This document shows positions 41,018-51,391 of a stretch of DNA of 56,949 nt, one piece after another. Made by a program: the position numbers and the translations under genes. Every line of letters begins with the position of its first letter. Positions within the stretch are counted from its first letter, which is position 1. The stretch comes from Verrucomicrobiota bacterium (GTDB lineage Bacteria; Auribacterota; JABMQX01; JAFGEW01). The notes below the pieces were generated by a model that saw nothing but the letters and a program-made list of their open reading frames with translations, made no database searches and was not told the origin of the DNA. Location of the stretch: NCBI GenBank assembly GCA_016931415.1, contig JAFGEW010000057.1, forward strand, positions 1 to 56,949, in the 5' to 3' direction.

Positions 41018-44000
41018 GTGAGGTACATTCTGGCTGTCAGTCTGATTGTGGTGGAGTGTGCGGTGGCATTGCTGACGAGCGGCTGCACATCGGTGACCGG
41101 CAACGGCCCAGCTCCCGCCGAAGCGGGAGTGCGGACACCTCACCAATATGTTCATATCATCTACCTGAATCCCGCGGACCGTGAGTGCCTGCCGGATTAC
41201 CACAAACGTATCGATGCGCTGATGACCGAAGTGCAGGGTTGGTACCGAGATGAGATGGTGCGAAACGGCTTCGAGCCGATGACGTTCCCGCTTGAACGAG
41301 ATGCCGACGGCAACCTGATCATCCATGTGATCCAGGGGACCAAGTCGTATGCCTGGCGCGAGGAGGTCTCGACGACAGAGATCCGCGAGAATCAAGTCAA
41401 GAGGCCAATGCTGGCGAAGGGCATCGATATTGACCAGGAGCACATCATCATCTTTCAGAACGCCACCTTCCCCAGCGAACCGGGGTACAAGAGGAGTTAT
41501 CGCTGTTGGGTGCCCTACTGTGGAGGAGGCAACCACCAGCACGGCACAGCCTACGTGCACGACTACCCGGGCATGGACATCGTGAACACCCCCACGATTG
41601 GCATGGGCGGCGGAGTGGCGCACGAGTTCGGGCACGCGCTCGGTCTCCCGCACAACAGAGAGACGGACGAACAGCGCGCGCAGCTCGGGCACGCATTGAT
41701 GGGCAACGGCAACGAGCGTTTCTCCGCGCCCCGTATTGGGGAAGGGAAGGGCGCATTTCTGTCGAAGGCGCATGCGACCGCGCTCTCGTCTCACCCGTTG
41801 TTCAGACGCGACACGACGGACATCGACGTCAAGCCCGAGGTTCGATTCTCTGATATTGCATTTACCCGGGGCGAGGGTGAATACATCGTCAGCGGTCACG
41901 TCGAGTCGTCGCCGGCTCCCTATGCCGTGCTCGCCTATCATGACGACAAGGCAATCGGAATGGACTACGAAGCGACGAGCTGGGTCGCAGACTTCGACAA
42001 AGACGGACGCTTCGAGGTTCACGTGGGACAGCTCAAGCCCGGCCCGTTTGAGTTGCGGCTCCGCGCCTACATGGTCAACGGCGATCACCGTCAGTTGGGA
42101 TATGGTTTCGAGATCGGGCCATCGCTCGAGATCCCGATCGCCGAGCTGAATCGGCAGACGCTGTACGAGCTCTACGCCAAGCCGGCCATCACGGCTCGCG
42201 ATACCGGCGCGCTGCTTACCGCGATCGAGAAGCTCGCGGGTGTCTACGACATCTACTATCGTCGGGCCAGAGCATACTACGACCAGCTGACACGCCCCCG
42301 GCCCGAGCCGAAGAGACTCGCCGATCTCCCGGACTCGGTGAGCCAAGTGCCACTTTCATCGGTCAGTTGGGAATCGGCGACGGTCGGGTGGGAGGCGCCG
42401 ACGCGCGACGGGATCCCGGCCAGCGATGAGGAGGGGCAGAGCATCTCCTGGCCGCTTGAGTCGGGAATGCGGTTCCACGAGAGCGGCCTCTACGCCCACG
42501 CAAACTCCAGCTATGTCTTCAAGCTCGACGGCAACTGGACGCGGTTCTCGAGCGGCTACGGGCTTCAGAATAACAACAAGGGATCAGTTGTCTTTGTCGT
42601 CAAGTGCGACGGCTTCGAATGCTTCCGCTCCGAGCTGATCGAGGACTGGGTCGAACGGCACATCGACATCGACCTCACCGGCGTCGGAGAGCTCGAGCTC
42701 ATCGTTGAGGACGGTGACAACGGCGGGTGGGGTGATTGCGGCGTCTGGTTTTCGCCCATGCTTACACGTTTGGATCGTGATGGCTCGGACGGGAGGATAA
42801 AGCAGACACGGCTTGTTCAAGAGGATCCTCCCGCCCATCAATACGTTCACATCGTCTACTTCAATCCGGCCGGGCGCAAATGCCCGCCAGGATACTACAA
42901 GCGGCTCGAACGTGTGATGACCGAGATCCAAACATGGTATCGCGATGAGATGGAGCGGAATGGCTTCGGACCGATGACGTTCGCGCTGGAGCGTGATATC
43001 GGAGGCCGGATGGTGATCCACGTCGTCACCGGCACGAAACCCTATGTCTATGGCGAGGAGATCAGCGCCAAGGAGATCTTCGACGACTGGGTCAAGCCGC
43101 AACTGCTTGAGCAAGGCCTCGACGTCGAGCAGGAACACATCATTGTGTTCCAGAACAGCTGCTTCGAAACCGTCAGCGACGATGTCTGGTGCATCCACAG
43201 TTGGGCGCCGTATTGGGGTGGTGGCTGCCGGACGGATGGTGTTGCCTGGGTCATCGATTTCACGTTGTTTGACCCGCTCAATCTGGCAAGGGAGAAGCCG
43301 TTCGTCTATACCGGTGATCGTCGGTACGGGCCGTTGAACCGGTTCATCGTGTCCCATATGGGCGGCGTGGCGCACGAGTTCGGCCATGCACTCGGCCTGC
43401 CGCACAACGACCAGACCGAGGAGCAGTTGGCGAAGCTTGGCTACGCGCTCATGGGCAGCGGCAACTATCACTTGTTCGGCGAGCGAGCGGGCCAGGAGAA
43501 AGGCGCGTTTCTCTCCAAGGCACACGCGGCCATCCTGTCGTCGCACCCGCTGTTCAAGCGCAATAAGGACGATATCGATGTGAAGGCCGATTTCCGATTT
43601 GGGGAGATCACGTTTGTTGCCGGGGAGGGGGAGTACACCGTCCGCGGGCAGGTCGAGGCCGCGCCGCACGCGTATGCGGTCGTTGCCTATCACGACGGTT
43701 TGAAGGATCAGATGGATTACGACGCGACGAGTTGGGTGGGCATGGTCGACGAGAACGGCCGCTTCGAGGTGCGTGTCGAGTGCCCTGATCCCGGAGAGTT
43801 CGTGTTGCGGCTGCGCTGCTATGCGGTGAACAGCGATCGGGCCGAGCTGGTCTACCGGTTCGCGCTCGACAACTCGCTGACGATCCCCGTCGAGGAGCTC
43901 AACCGGCAGTCGTTGTACGAGCTTCACGCCAAGCCGGCCATCATTGCCCAGGATCCCGACGCGTTGCTCGAGGCGATCGAGAAGCTCAAGGGCAAGGACG

Positions 44001-44512
44001 ACATCTATCTGCACCGTGCTCGGGCCTACCACGGCCTCATTACGCGCCCGGCAACCACGCCTCAAGCGCTCAGCGCCGTCGAGGAAACAGTGCGTGAAAT
44101 CCCGCTCTCGGCGGTGACGTGGGAATCGGCGACGGTCGGCTGGCAAGAACCAGCGCGCGACCGCTTCCCGGATGAGGAGCGGCCGGCGCGGCCGCTCGAG
44201 TCCGGCGCGCAGTTCCATGAGACGGGCTTATGGGCTCATTCAAGGTCCAGCTACGTCTACAATCTTGATGGACGATGGAAGCGGTTGACCACCGGCTGCG
44301 GGCTCCAGAATCTGGTCGAGGGTTCAGTGGTGTTTGTCATTAAGTGCGATGGTACGGTGCAGTTTCGCTCCGAGAAGGTGACGGATTGGACTGAACGAAA
44401 GGCCGACGTCGATCTGACGGACGTCCAGCGGCTCGAGTTGATTGTGGAGGACGGCGGCGATGGCGACTGGGGCGACTGCGCCATCTGGTTTTCTCCGAAG
44501 CTGTCACGTTAG
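41018..44512 (+). CDS. Double metzincin-NPCBM metalloprotease fusion (array members 3 and 4 fused)
   Basis: This 1164-residue lipoprotein is two complete array proteases in one chain. The first module has a lipobox (LLTSGC, C23), PHQYVHIIYLNPADRE, zinc site HEFGHALGLPH (H202, E203, H206, H212) and an NPCBM domain. Near residue 590 a short linker joins a second module lacking a signal peptide: AHQYVHIVYFNPAGRKC, zinc site HEFGHALGLPH (H786, E787, H790, H796) and a second NPCBM domain. It probably formed by loss of the stop and start between two tandem genes. GTG 41018 has AAGGAGG upstream; in-frame starts reaching into the IS are rejected. Confidence 0.88.
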   Translation: MRYILAVSLIVVECAVALLTSGCTSVTGNGPAPAEAGVRTPHQYVHIIYLNPADRECLPDYHKRIDALMTEVQGWYRDEMVRNGFEPMTFPLERDADGNLIIHVIQGTKSYAWREEVSTTEIRENQVKRPMLAKGIDIDQEHIIIFQNATFPSEPGYKRSYRCWVPYCGGGNHQHGTAYVHDYPGMDIVNTPTIGMGGGVAHEFGHALGLPHNRETDEQRAQLGHALMGNGNERFSAPRIGEGKGAFLSKAHATALSSHPLFRRDTTDIDVKPEVRFSDIAFTRGEGEYIVSGHVESSPAPYAVLAYHDDKAIGMDYEATSWVADFDKDGRFEVHVGQLKPGPFELRLRAYMVNGDHRQLGYGFEIGPSLEIPIAELNRQTLYELYAKPAITARDTGALLTAIEKLAGVYDIYYRRARAYYDQLTRPRPEPKRLADLPDSVSQVPLSSVSWESATVGWEAPTRDGIPASDEEGQSISWPLESGMRFHESGLYAHANSSYVFKLDGNWTRFSSGYGLQNNNKGSVVFVVKCDGFECFRSELIEDWVERHIDIDLTGVGELELIVEDGDNGGWGDCGVWFSPMLTRLDRDGSDGRIKQTRLVQEDPPAHQYVHIVYFNPAGRKCPPGYYKRLERVMTEIQTWYRDEMERNGFGPMTFALERDIGGRMVIHVVTGTKPYVYGEEISAKEIFDDWVKPQLLEQGLDVEQEHIIVFQNSCFETVSDDVWCIHSWAPYWGGGCRTDGVAWVIDFTLFDPLNLAREKPFVYTGDRRYGPLNRFIVSHMGGVAHEFGHALGLPHNDQTEEQLAKLGYALMGSGNYHLFGERAGQEKGAFLSKAHAAILSSHPLFKRNKDDIDVKADFRFGEITFVAGEGEYTVRGQVEAAPHAYAVVAYHDGLKDQMDYDATSWVGMVDENGRFEVRVECPDPGEFVLRLRCYAVNSDRAELVYRFALDNSLTIPVEELNRQSLYELHAKPAIIAQDPDALLEAIEKLKGKDDIYLHRARAYHGLITRPATTPQALSAVEETVREIPLSAVTWESATVGWQEPARDRFPDEERPARPLESGAQFHETGLWAHSRSSYVYNLDGRWKRLTTGCGLQNLVEGSVVFVIKCDGTVQFRSEKVTDWTERKADVDLTDVQRLELIVEDGGDGDWGDCAIWFSPKLSR

Positions 44513-44537
44513 AACGAACACCCAGGGAGGTCGTCCC

Positions 44538-46265
44538 GTGGCACGAGTACGCCATGTGTTGTTGACCGTCGCGGCCTGTGCCGCCCTGATGCTGCTCTCG
44601 GGCGCCGCGATGGCGCTCACGACCGAGGAGCCGGCTGGGCCGGCGCGCGAGATGAGAACGCCGCATCAGTACGTCTACGTTGTCTACCTGAACCCGGCCG
44701 ACCGGGAATGCCTGCCCGGCTATGAGGAGCGGCTCGATGGCGCGCTCACCGCGATCCAGGACTGGTATCGCCGCGAGATGAAGCGCAACGGTTTTGGGGA
44801 GATGACCTTCCCGCTCGATCGCGATGAGGACGGCAAGCTCATCGTTCATCTCGTCAACGGCACGCTCACCTACGATCGCGGCAAGGGCGTCTCGACTGAC
44901 GAGGTCCGCGAGAACCAGGTCAAACCGGCGCTGCTCGAGGAAGGCATCGACATCGACCAGGAACACGTCGTGATTGTCCAGAACGCCAACTACTTCAAGG
45001 AGGTCGACGGCGAGACGGAGATCGAGGGCTGGGCGCCGTTCTGCGGCGAGGGCGATCACGGGCACGGCACGGCGTATTGTACCGACTCGAATCACCTCGA
45101 GCTGTCGCGGATGCCGGCCACCGGGCTCGGCGGCGTCGCACACGAGCTCGGCCATGCGCTCGGTCTGCCGCACAACAGCGAGACCGCCGCAGAGGCTCAG
45201 ACGCTCGGTACCGCCCTGATGGGCCGAGGCCAGTACGTGTTCCTGGCCGAGCGCGCCGGGGCGAAGAAGGGCGCGTTCCTGACCAAAGCCCATGCGATCG
45301 CACTCTCGTCGCACCCGCTGCTCAAGGGCAACACGAAAGACGTCGACGTCGAGCCCGACTGCCGTTTCAGCGACATCACGTTCGCTCAGGGCAAGGGCGA
45401 GTACATCGTGCGCGGGCGCGTCGAGTCGACGCCGGCAGCGTACGCGCTGCTCGCTTACCACGACGACATGGTCGAGGCGATGGACTACGAGGCGACAAGC
45501 TGGGTTGCCGACTTCGATGAGGAGGGCCGCTTCGAGGCCCATGTCGGCGAGCTGAAACCGGGTCCGTTCGAGCTGCGGCTTCGCGCTTGCCTGGAAAACG
45601 GCGACACGTGCACGCTCGAGTTCCAGTTCGAGATCGACAAGTCGCTCCAGATCCCGATCGCCGAGTTACAGCGCCAGGCGATCTACGAGCTTCACGCCAA
45701 GCCCGCCATCGAGGCGCGCGACACGGACGCCCTGCTGGCCGCCATCGGCCAACTCGCCGGCTACAACGACATCCATTACCGCCGGGCCAGGGCCTGGTAC
45801 CAGCAGATGACCCGGACGAAGCCCGAGCCGGTCACGCTGAGCGTGCTCAAGGACTCGGTCCGCCAGGTACCGCTCTCGACGGTTCAGTGGGAATCGGCCA
45901 CGGTCGGCTGGGAGGAGCCGGCGCGCGACGGCCTCCCCGGTGGTGCACCGCTCGAGTCGGGCGCGCAGTTCCATGAGACCGGCCTCTACGCGCACGCTCC
46001 GTCGAGCTATGTGTTTGATCTCGGCGGCAACTGGAAGCGGTTCACGAGCGGCTATGGCCTGCTCAACATCTGCAAGGGTTCAGTGATCTTTGTTGTCAAG
46101 TGCGACGGCGAGGAGCGGTTCCGCTCGGAGCTCGTCGAGGACTGGGTCGAGGGTTGGGTGGACGTCGACCTGACCGGAGTCAAGAAGCTCGAGTTGATCG
46201 TCGAGGAGGAATTCGACGCCTGGGCCGACTGCGCCCTCTGGTTCTCGCCGATTGTGACACGCTAA
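44538..46265 (+). CDS. Secreted metzincin-type metalloprotease with NPCBM domain (array member 5)
   Basis: This 575-residue protein has a signal peptide (about 1-25), MRTPHQYVYVVYLNPADRE, and a variant zinc site HELGHALGLPH (H202, E203, H206, H212) in which Phe after the first Glu is Leu. ALMGRGQYVFL follows, with an Arg and Gln change next to the Met-turn. The C-terminal NPCBM domain contains ETGLYAHAPSSYVFDLGG. GTG 44538 follows GGGAGG, 25 bases after the previous stop. The changes around the active site suggest a different substrate. Confidence 0.85.
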   Translation: MARVRHVLLTVAACAALMLLSGAAMALTTEEPAGPAREMRTPHQYVYVVYLNPADRECLPGYEERLDGALTAIQDWYRREMKRNGFGEMTFPLDRDEDGKLIVHLVNGTLTYDRGKGVSTDEVRENQVKPALLEEGIDIDQEHVVIVQNANYFKEVDGETEIEGWAPFCGEGDHGHGTAYCTDSNHLELSRMPATGLGGVAHELGHALGLPHNSETAAEAQTLGTALMGRGQYVFLAERAGAKKGAFLTKAHAIALSSHPLLKGNTKDVDVEPDCRFSDITFAQGKGEYIVRGRVESTPAAYALLAYHDDMVEAMDYEATSWVADFDEEGRFEAHVGELKPGPFELRLRACLENGDTCTLEFQFEIDKSLQIPIAELQRQAIYELHAKPAIEARDTDALLAAIGQLAGYNDIHYRRARAWYQQMTRTKPEPVTLSVLKDSVRQVPLSTVQWESATVGWEEPARDGLPGGAPLESGAQFHETGLYAHAPSSYVFDLGGNWKRFTSGYGLLNICKGSVIFVVKCDGEERFRSELVEDWVEGWVDVDLTGVKKLELIVEEEFDAWADCALWFSPIVTR

Positions 46266-46285
46266 CTAGAAGGAGAACACCGACC

Positions 46286-48082
46286 ATGCGTTTTTTGCTT
46301 GCACGACGCATCGCGCTCTCTCTTGTCGCGACGCTGATGGCCATGGCCGCCGTTTCGGCCGGCGCCGACACGCCTCCGCCGATCCGACCGCCGCATCAAG
46401 CCGTCTACATCGTCTATTTCAACCCCGCCGACCGCGAGTGCTTGCCCCGCTACCAGGAACGTGTCGACCGCGTCATGACCGAGGTGACGGCCTGGTACGC
46501 CAAGGAGATGAAGCGCAACGGCTTCGGCGAGAGGACGTTTCCGCTCGAACGCGATGAGGACGGCAAGCTCATCATCCACGTCGTCAACGGCTCGCGCGTG
46601 TACGCGGAAGGCGAGGCGATGGGCCACGAGGAGATCCGCGACAAGCAGGTCAAGCCGGTGCTGCTTGGGGAAGGCATCGACATCGACCAGGAACACATAA
46701 TCATCTTCCAGAACCTCAACTTCGTCACCGAAGGTGAGGGTGAGATCTCGGTTCGCTGCTGGGCGCCGTACTGCGGCGGCGGTGGGACTGAACAAGGCAC
46801 GGCGTGGGTGACGGACTACGCGCTGCTCGACGTCGAGAACCTGTCGAACACGACGATGATGGTCGATCTCGGCTTCAAAGAGAAGTGGACGCTGAGCCGG
46901 TACGTGATCAGCCATCTGGGCGGCGTGGCGCACGAGTTTGGCCACGCCCTTGGCCTCCCTCACAACGCCGAGACGGACGCGCAGCGCGCCGAGCTCGGCA
47001 CCGCGCTCATGGGCAGCGGCAACTACCACCTGTTCGCCGAGCGCATCAGCGACGACAAGGGGGCGTATCTGACCAAGGCGCACGCGACCATCCTCTCGTC
47101 GCACCCGCTGTTCAACCCGAAGCCGGTCGAGTTCGACGGCGAGGTGACCTGTACGTTCCACGACGTGGCGTTTGCAGCGGGCGACGGCGAGTACACGGTG
47201 AGCGGCCGGGTCGAGACGACGCCGCGCGCGTACGCGGTCGTGGCCTACCACGACGGGCGCGCCCGCGCGATGGACTACGACGCGACGAGCTGGGTGGCTG
47301 GCGTCGATGACGAGGGCCGCTTCGCCGTGCGCGTCGGCGCGCTCACACCCGGGCGCTTCGAGCTGCACGTTGGGTGCTGCCTGGTGAACGGTGAACGGCG
47401 CTTTCTGAGCTACGAATTCGACGTGGACCAGGACTTGCAGGTTCCGATCGAGGTGCTCAAGCGACAGACGATCTACGAACTGTACGCGAACCCGGCCATC
47501 GACGCGCGCGATGCGGAGGCGATGCACGCCGCCGTGGACAAGCTCAAGGGCGTTGACGACATCCAGTACCGGCGGGCCGTAGCCTACCTGGACCTGATGA
47601 CGCGCAAGCCGGTCGAGCCGAAGCGGCTCGGCGAGCTTGGCGACAACGTACGCGAGGTGCAGCTCTCGCAGGTCACGTGGGAGTCAGCCGATGTCGGTTG
47701 GGACGAGCCGACGCGCGGGTCTGTCCCGGTCAGAGATGAGGACGACAACAGGAAGGATATGCCGCTCGAATCCGGTGAGCGGTTCCACGAGACGGGCCTG
47801 TACGCGCACGCCGACTCGCGCTACGTTTTCAACCTCGACGGCGCGTGGAAGTCGTTCACGAGCGGCTACGGGCTCGAGAACCGGTGCCAGGGCTCGGTCG
47901 TGTTCGTTATCAAGTGCGACGGCGAGGAGCGATTCCGCTCCGACCTGATCGACGATTGGACCGAGCACCGCGTCGAGATCGACGTCATGGGCGTCAAGCA
48001 GCTCGAGCTCATCGCCTCAGACAACGGCGACGGCCATCAGGGCGACTGCGCGATCTGGTTCTCTCCGATCCTGAAGCGCTGA
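46286..48082 (+). CDS. Secreted metzincin-type metalloprotease with NPCBM domain (array member 6)
   Basis: This 598-residue last member of the array has a signal peptide (about 1-28), RPPHQAVYIVYFNPADRE, zinc site HEFGHALGLPH (H216, E217, H220, H226) and ALMGSGNYHLF. It has a slightly longer hinge region (VRDEDDNRKDMPLES) before an NPCBM domain with ETGLYAHADSRYVFNLDG. ATG 46286 has GAAGGAG upstream, 20 bases after member 5. No terminator-like hairpin is visible after the stop. Confidence 0.85.
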   Translation: MRFLLARRIALSLVATLMAMAAVSAGADTPPPIRPPHQAVYIVYFNPADRECLPRYQERVDRVMTEVTAWYAKEMKRNGFGERTFPLERDEDGKLIIHVVNGSRVYAEGEAMGHEEIRDKQVKPVLLGEGIDIDQEHIIIFQNLNFVTEGEGEISVRCWAPYCGGGGTEQGTAWVTDYALLDVENLSNTTMMVDLGFKEKWTLSRYVISHLGGVAHEFGHALGLPHNAETDAQRAELGTALMGSGNYHLFAERISDDKGAYLTKAHATILSSHPLFNPKPVEFDGEVTCTFHDVAFAAGDGEYTVSGRVETTPRAYAVVAYHDGRARAMDYDATSWVAGVDDEGRFAVRVGALTPGRFELHVGCCLVNGERRFLSYEFDVDQDLQVPIEVLKRQTIYELYANPAIDARDAEAMHAAVDKLKGVDDIQYRRAVAYLDLMTRKPVEPKRLGELGDNVREVQLSQVTWESADVGWDEPTRGSVPVRDEDDNRKDMPLESGERFHETGLYAHADSRYVFNLDGAWKSFTSGYGLENRCQGSVVFVIKCDGEERFRSDLIDDWTEHRVEIDVMGVKQLELIASDNGDGHQGDCAIWFSPILKR

Positions 48083-48184
48083 GGCACTTGGGGAGGAAGA
48101 CGGCTGGCACAGGACCTCCCGCGGGTAGTATAAGACCGGTGCGTGGCCATGCTCTATCAGCGGGGTGATGGGATCGTGCCGGAC

Positions 48185-50492
48185 ATGGGGAAGACGCCAG
48201 ACGACATCCGACGCTCCGTCGAGACACAGCTCGAAGCGGCACGCCGCGGCCTGCTCGACCTGAGCATGCGCAACCGCCTGCTCAACTTCCGGCCGGGCAA
48301 GGCGCGCTCGCTGCGCATCGTCGACGAGGTGCCGCGCGAGGTTTACCATCGACTCGTCCTCGACGAGCGGGCCATGGTCTTCCGTCCTAGGCCCGAGTCC
48401 GAACCCGAGCCGGCACCGGAACCTGGACCCTCGCCTCAGCCTGATCCCGCGCCGCAGCCCGAGCAGCAGACACCGCCGCCATATGCCGATCCGCAAGCTC
48501 ATGGCGCTCGCCGGCGGCCTGATCCAGAGGATCAAACCCTGCTTCATGCTCAGCCCGCTGTCGATCGCGCAGTTTCTCGACCCGCGCGTGACCAAGTTCG
48601 ACGTCGTCGTTTTCGACGAGGCGAGCCAGGTCCATCCCGCCGACGCGCTCGGCGCTATGCTGCGCGCCGGCCAGATCGTCGCCATGGGCGACACGCATCA
48701 GCTCCCGCCGACGACGTTCTTTGACTACCTCGTTGACGCGCGTGACGAATACGATGAGGAAGCGGCCACGACGGTGACGGACATTGAGAGCATTCTCCAC
48801 CTGTGCAAGCGCAGCTTCCCGTCCAAGACGTTGCGCTGGCATTACCGGAGCCGCCACGAGTCCCTGATCGCTGTGTCGAACCAGGAATTCTACGACAACC
48901 GCTTGCTCTTCTACCCGTCGCCCATCGACGAGATTGACCGGCTCGGCCTCGCCTTCGTTCACCTGCCCGAGACGCAGTACGACCGCGGCCGCAGCGCGAC
49001 GAACCGCGAGGAGGCGCGTGCTGTCGTCGCCGCCGCCTTCGATCAGTACCGGCGGTTCCCCGAGCGCAGCGTCGGGATCGGCACCTTCAACATCAAGCAG
49101 CAGGAGGCTATACTCGAGGAGGTCGAGCGCCAGCTCCGCGCCCAGCCCGATATGGAACCGTTCTTCGCGCCCAACCGGCACGAGCACTTCTTCGTCAAGA
49201 ACATCGAGACGATCCAGGGCGACGAGCGCGACACAATCCTCATCAGCATCGGCTACGGGCGCGACAGCGCGGGCAAGCTGACGCACAACTTCGGCCCGCT
49301 CAATCACAAGGGCGGCGAGCGCCGCCTCAACGTCCTTATCACCCGTGCACGCGAGCAGTGCATCGTCTTCTCGAACTTCCGCGGCGATGACCTCCGCGTC
49401 GATGCCGCGACCCCTGCCGGCGTCGCCGCGCTCAAGGCGTTCCTCGACTTCGCCGAGCACCGCATGCTGCGCCGTACGGCTGAGTCGCCCGACGAGCGCG
49501 AAACCCCGTTCCACGACGAGATCAGCGCTTTCCTGCGCGAGCACGGCCACGAAGTGCGCACGCGCGTCGGTTGCGCGGGCTTCCGCGTGGACTTGGGCGT
49601 CATCGACGACAGGAACCCCGGCCGGTACCTGCTCGGTGTCGAATGCGACGGGCCCAAGTACCACGGCTCGCATGTCGCGCGCGACCGCGACCGCCTTCGC
49701 CGCCAGATCCTCGAGAAGCTCGGATGGCAGATCGACTGCGTCTGGTCCACGGACTGGTACCGTAGCCGCACGGCGTGCGAGCATCGGCTGCTCCAGGCCA
49801 TTGCCGCCGCGAGACTCGACCCCCCGCGCCCCAAGCCGGAGCGGAAGGCGCCCGAACTGGTCGTCGCCGTGCCCACACCCGCGCCGGTGGTCATCGAGCA
49901 GCGTCCGGACGCGAGCCTGCCGCCGACGCGGTCGCTCGAGGATTTTGCCGACGAGTACGTGCGCGCCGACTCGCTTGGCATACCGGCCGGCGGCGACATC
50001 AATGACTGCCCGCAGGACCAGCTCGCCGCCGCCGTGCGCACCGTTGTCAACGTCGAGGGGCCGATCCACGTCGACGAGGCCATCCGCCGCATCCGATCGC
50101 TCTGGGGCCTGGCGCGTACGGGCGACAAGGCCTACGCGACGATCCTCACCGCGACTTGGGCCGCCGAGGATCGCGGCTGGATCGAGCGCCGCGGCCTATT
50201 CCTTTGGCCCGGCGACCAGCGCCCGGTCCCCGTGCGCCGCCGCACCGACGACCCGCCGCCGCGCCTCGATCTGATCTGCGAGCCCGAGATTGCCGAGGCC
50301 GTCAAGCGCGTCCTCCAGTTCCAACACGCCACCGTCGCCGACGAGCTCGTGGTGCAGGCCTCGCGCCTCCTTGGCTTCAAGCTCACCGCCCGCACCACGG
50401 CCGACCGCATGCACCGCATCGTGGACGAACTGGTCGCCGGCGGCGACCTCGTCACCCTTCCCAACGGCATGCTCGCTTTGCCAGAAGCGTGA
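48185..50492 (+). pseudogene. Internally deleted DUF4011-helicase-Vsr-DUF3320 defence-type gene
   Basis: The first frame (from ATG 48185) encodes the start of a DUF4011 protein (ETQLEAARRGLLDLSMRNRLLNF, then a Pro/Glu/Gln-rich linker). At about 48480 a second frame takes over with PIRKLMALAGGLIQRIKPCF, joining the C-terminal half of an SF1 helicase (DVVVFDEASQVHPADALGA, NVLITRAREQ). A Vsr-like nuclease (VGCAGFRVDLGVI, VECDGPKYHGS) and a DUF3320 domain follow. The helicase Walker A and most of the core, expected at more than 1000 residues, are missing and the frames differ. Related intact proteins have been linked to phage defence. Confidence 0.8.
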
Positions 50493-50585
50493 ACAAGCGT
50501 CCCGGCAGGCGCGGAACCTCCTTCGATCAGTCAACGCAGGACCGGACGGCGACGGGCCGGGTGGCGAACGCAAGGGCCACGTTGG

Positions 50586-50903
50586 TCAGTGTCGTTTGCC
50601 GTCGGCTGGCTGTGCATTGAACGAGATCAGGTGAGCTTTCGGCAGGACGTATATGGTGCCGCGCTCGTCTAGCGGCAGGATGATGATCGCACCTTCCGCG
50701 TCCACCAGCTCATACACGAAGCCGGGTCTGCTCCCCGATTCAATGCTACCGCGTTCGGTGCCGACGGTTGCATTCCAGTCGCGGATCAAGATCTTCGATC
50801 CGGGTCGCTCGGCCACGGGCCGCTGGCGCGCAAGCACCCCATGCATAACGGCTGCGGTGACGAGGAAGATGCCGGCTGCAACAACCAGAAGGAACTGCCT
50901 CAT
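50586..50903 (-). CDS. Small exported or membrane-anchored protein, unknown function
   Basis: This 105-residue protein has an N-terminal hydrophobic segment (about 4-24, FLLVVAAGIFLVTAAVMHGVL) and a short basic/acidic beta-like domain, with ILIRDWNA and AIIILPLDERGTIYVL. ATG 50903 has GAGAGGAGG upstream and overlaps the preceding gene stop by ATGA, so it is likely real. I do not recognise a family. Confidence 0.5.
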   Translation of the reverse strand: MRQFLLVVAAGIFLVTAAVMHGVLARQRPVAERPGSKILIRDWNATVGTERGSIESGSRPGFVYELVDAEGAIIILPLDERGTIYVLPKAHLISFNAQPADGKRH

Positions 50904-51280
50904 TGTCTGACCTCCTCTGAGAGACTCCCGGCTGGGACCGAGCGTCCTGATGAGCCGCACCCGAAGGCGGCGATGGGGATAACGGTGATCATTGCGACAG
51001 CCCCGGTTTCGAGACCCATCCTGGCACCGTCCAGACGCAATGCTTCTTGTGGTTCGCTATAGGGTCGAGGATGGTCAAGCCACTCCAGTTGCCCCCCCTG
51101 GAGACCGGAGGCCGGATGCCGCCTGTGTGCCTCACTGAGTCTCACCAAGGTCTCCCCTTCGCTACCATCGGCGGCTGGAACCGCCGTGGTTGTCGTGATC
51201 AGGAAGGGGGGAAAGAGCAGCAGGACGGAGATCACGAGCGCCGCCGCAGCTACCACGACTCGCGTCGAATCGAGTCTCAT
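50900..51280 (-). CDS. Small membrane protein, unknown function
   Basis: This 126-residue protein has a strong N-terminal membrane segment (about 8-30, VVVAAAALVISVLLLFPPF) and a second weaker one (about 95-110). A soluble middle contains ETLVRLSEAHRRHPAS. ATG 51280 is preceded by GGGAGGTGG. The end overlaps the following small gene by 4 bases (50900-50903), so the two are co-translated. Function is unknown. Confidence 0.5.
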   Translation of the reverse strand: MRLDSTRVVVAAAALVISVLLLFPPFLITTTTAVPAADGSEGETLVRLSEAHRRHPASGLQGGQLEWLDHPRPYSEPQEALRLDGARMGLETGAVAMITVIPIAAFGCGSSGRSVPAGSLSEEVRQ

Positions 51281-51391
51281 ACCACCACCTCCCAACAGCC
51301 TTTGTCCGAGTCCCGAGCCCCGAGCCCGTGGCAGTGTAACACAGAAGCACACATTGAGGTGCGTGACTTGCCGGATGGTTGAGAAGGGAAG

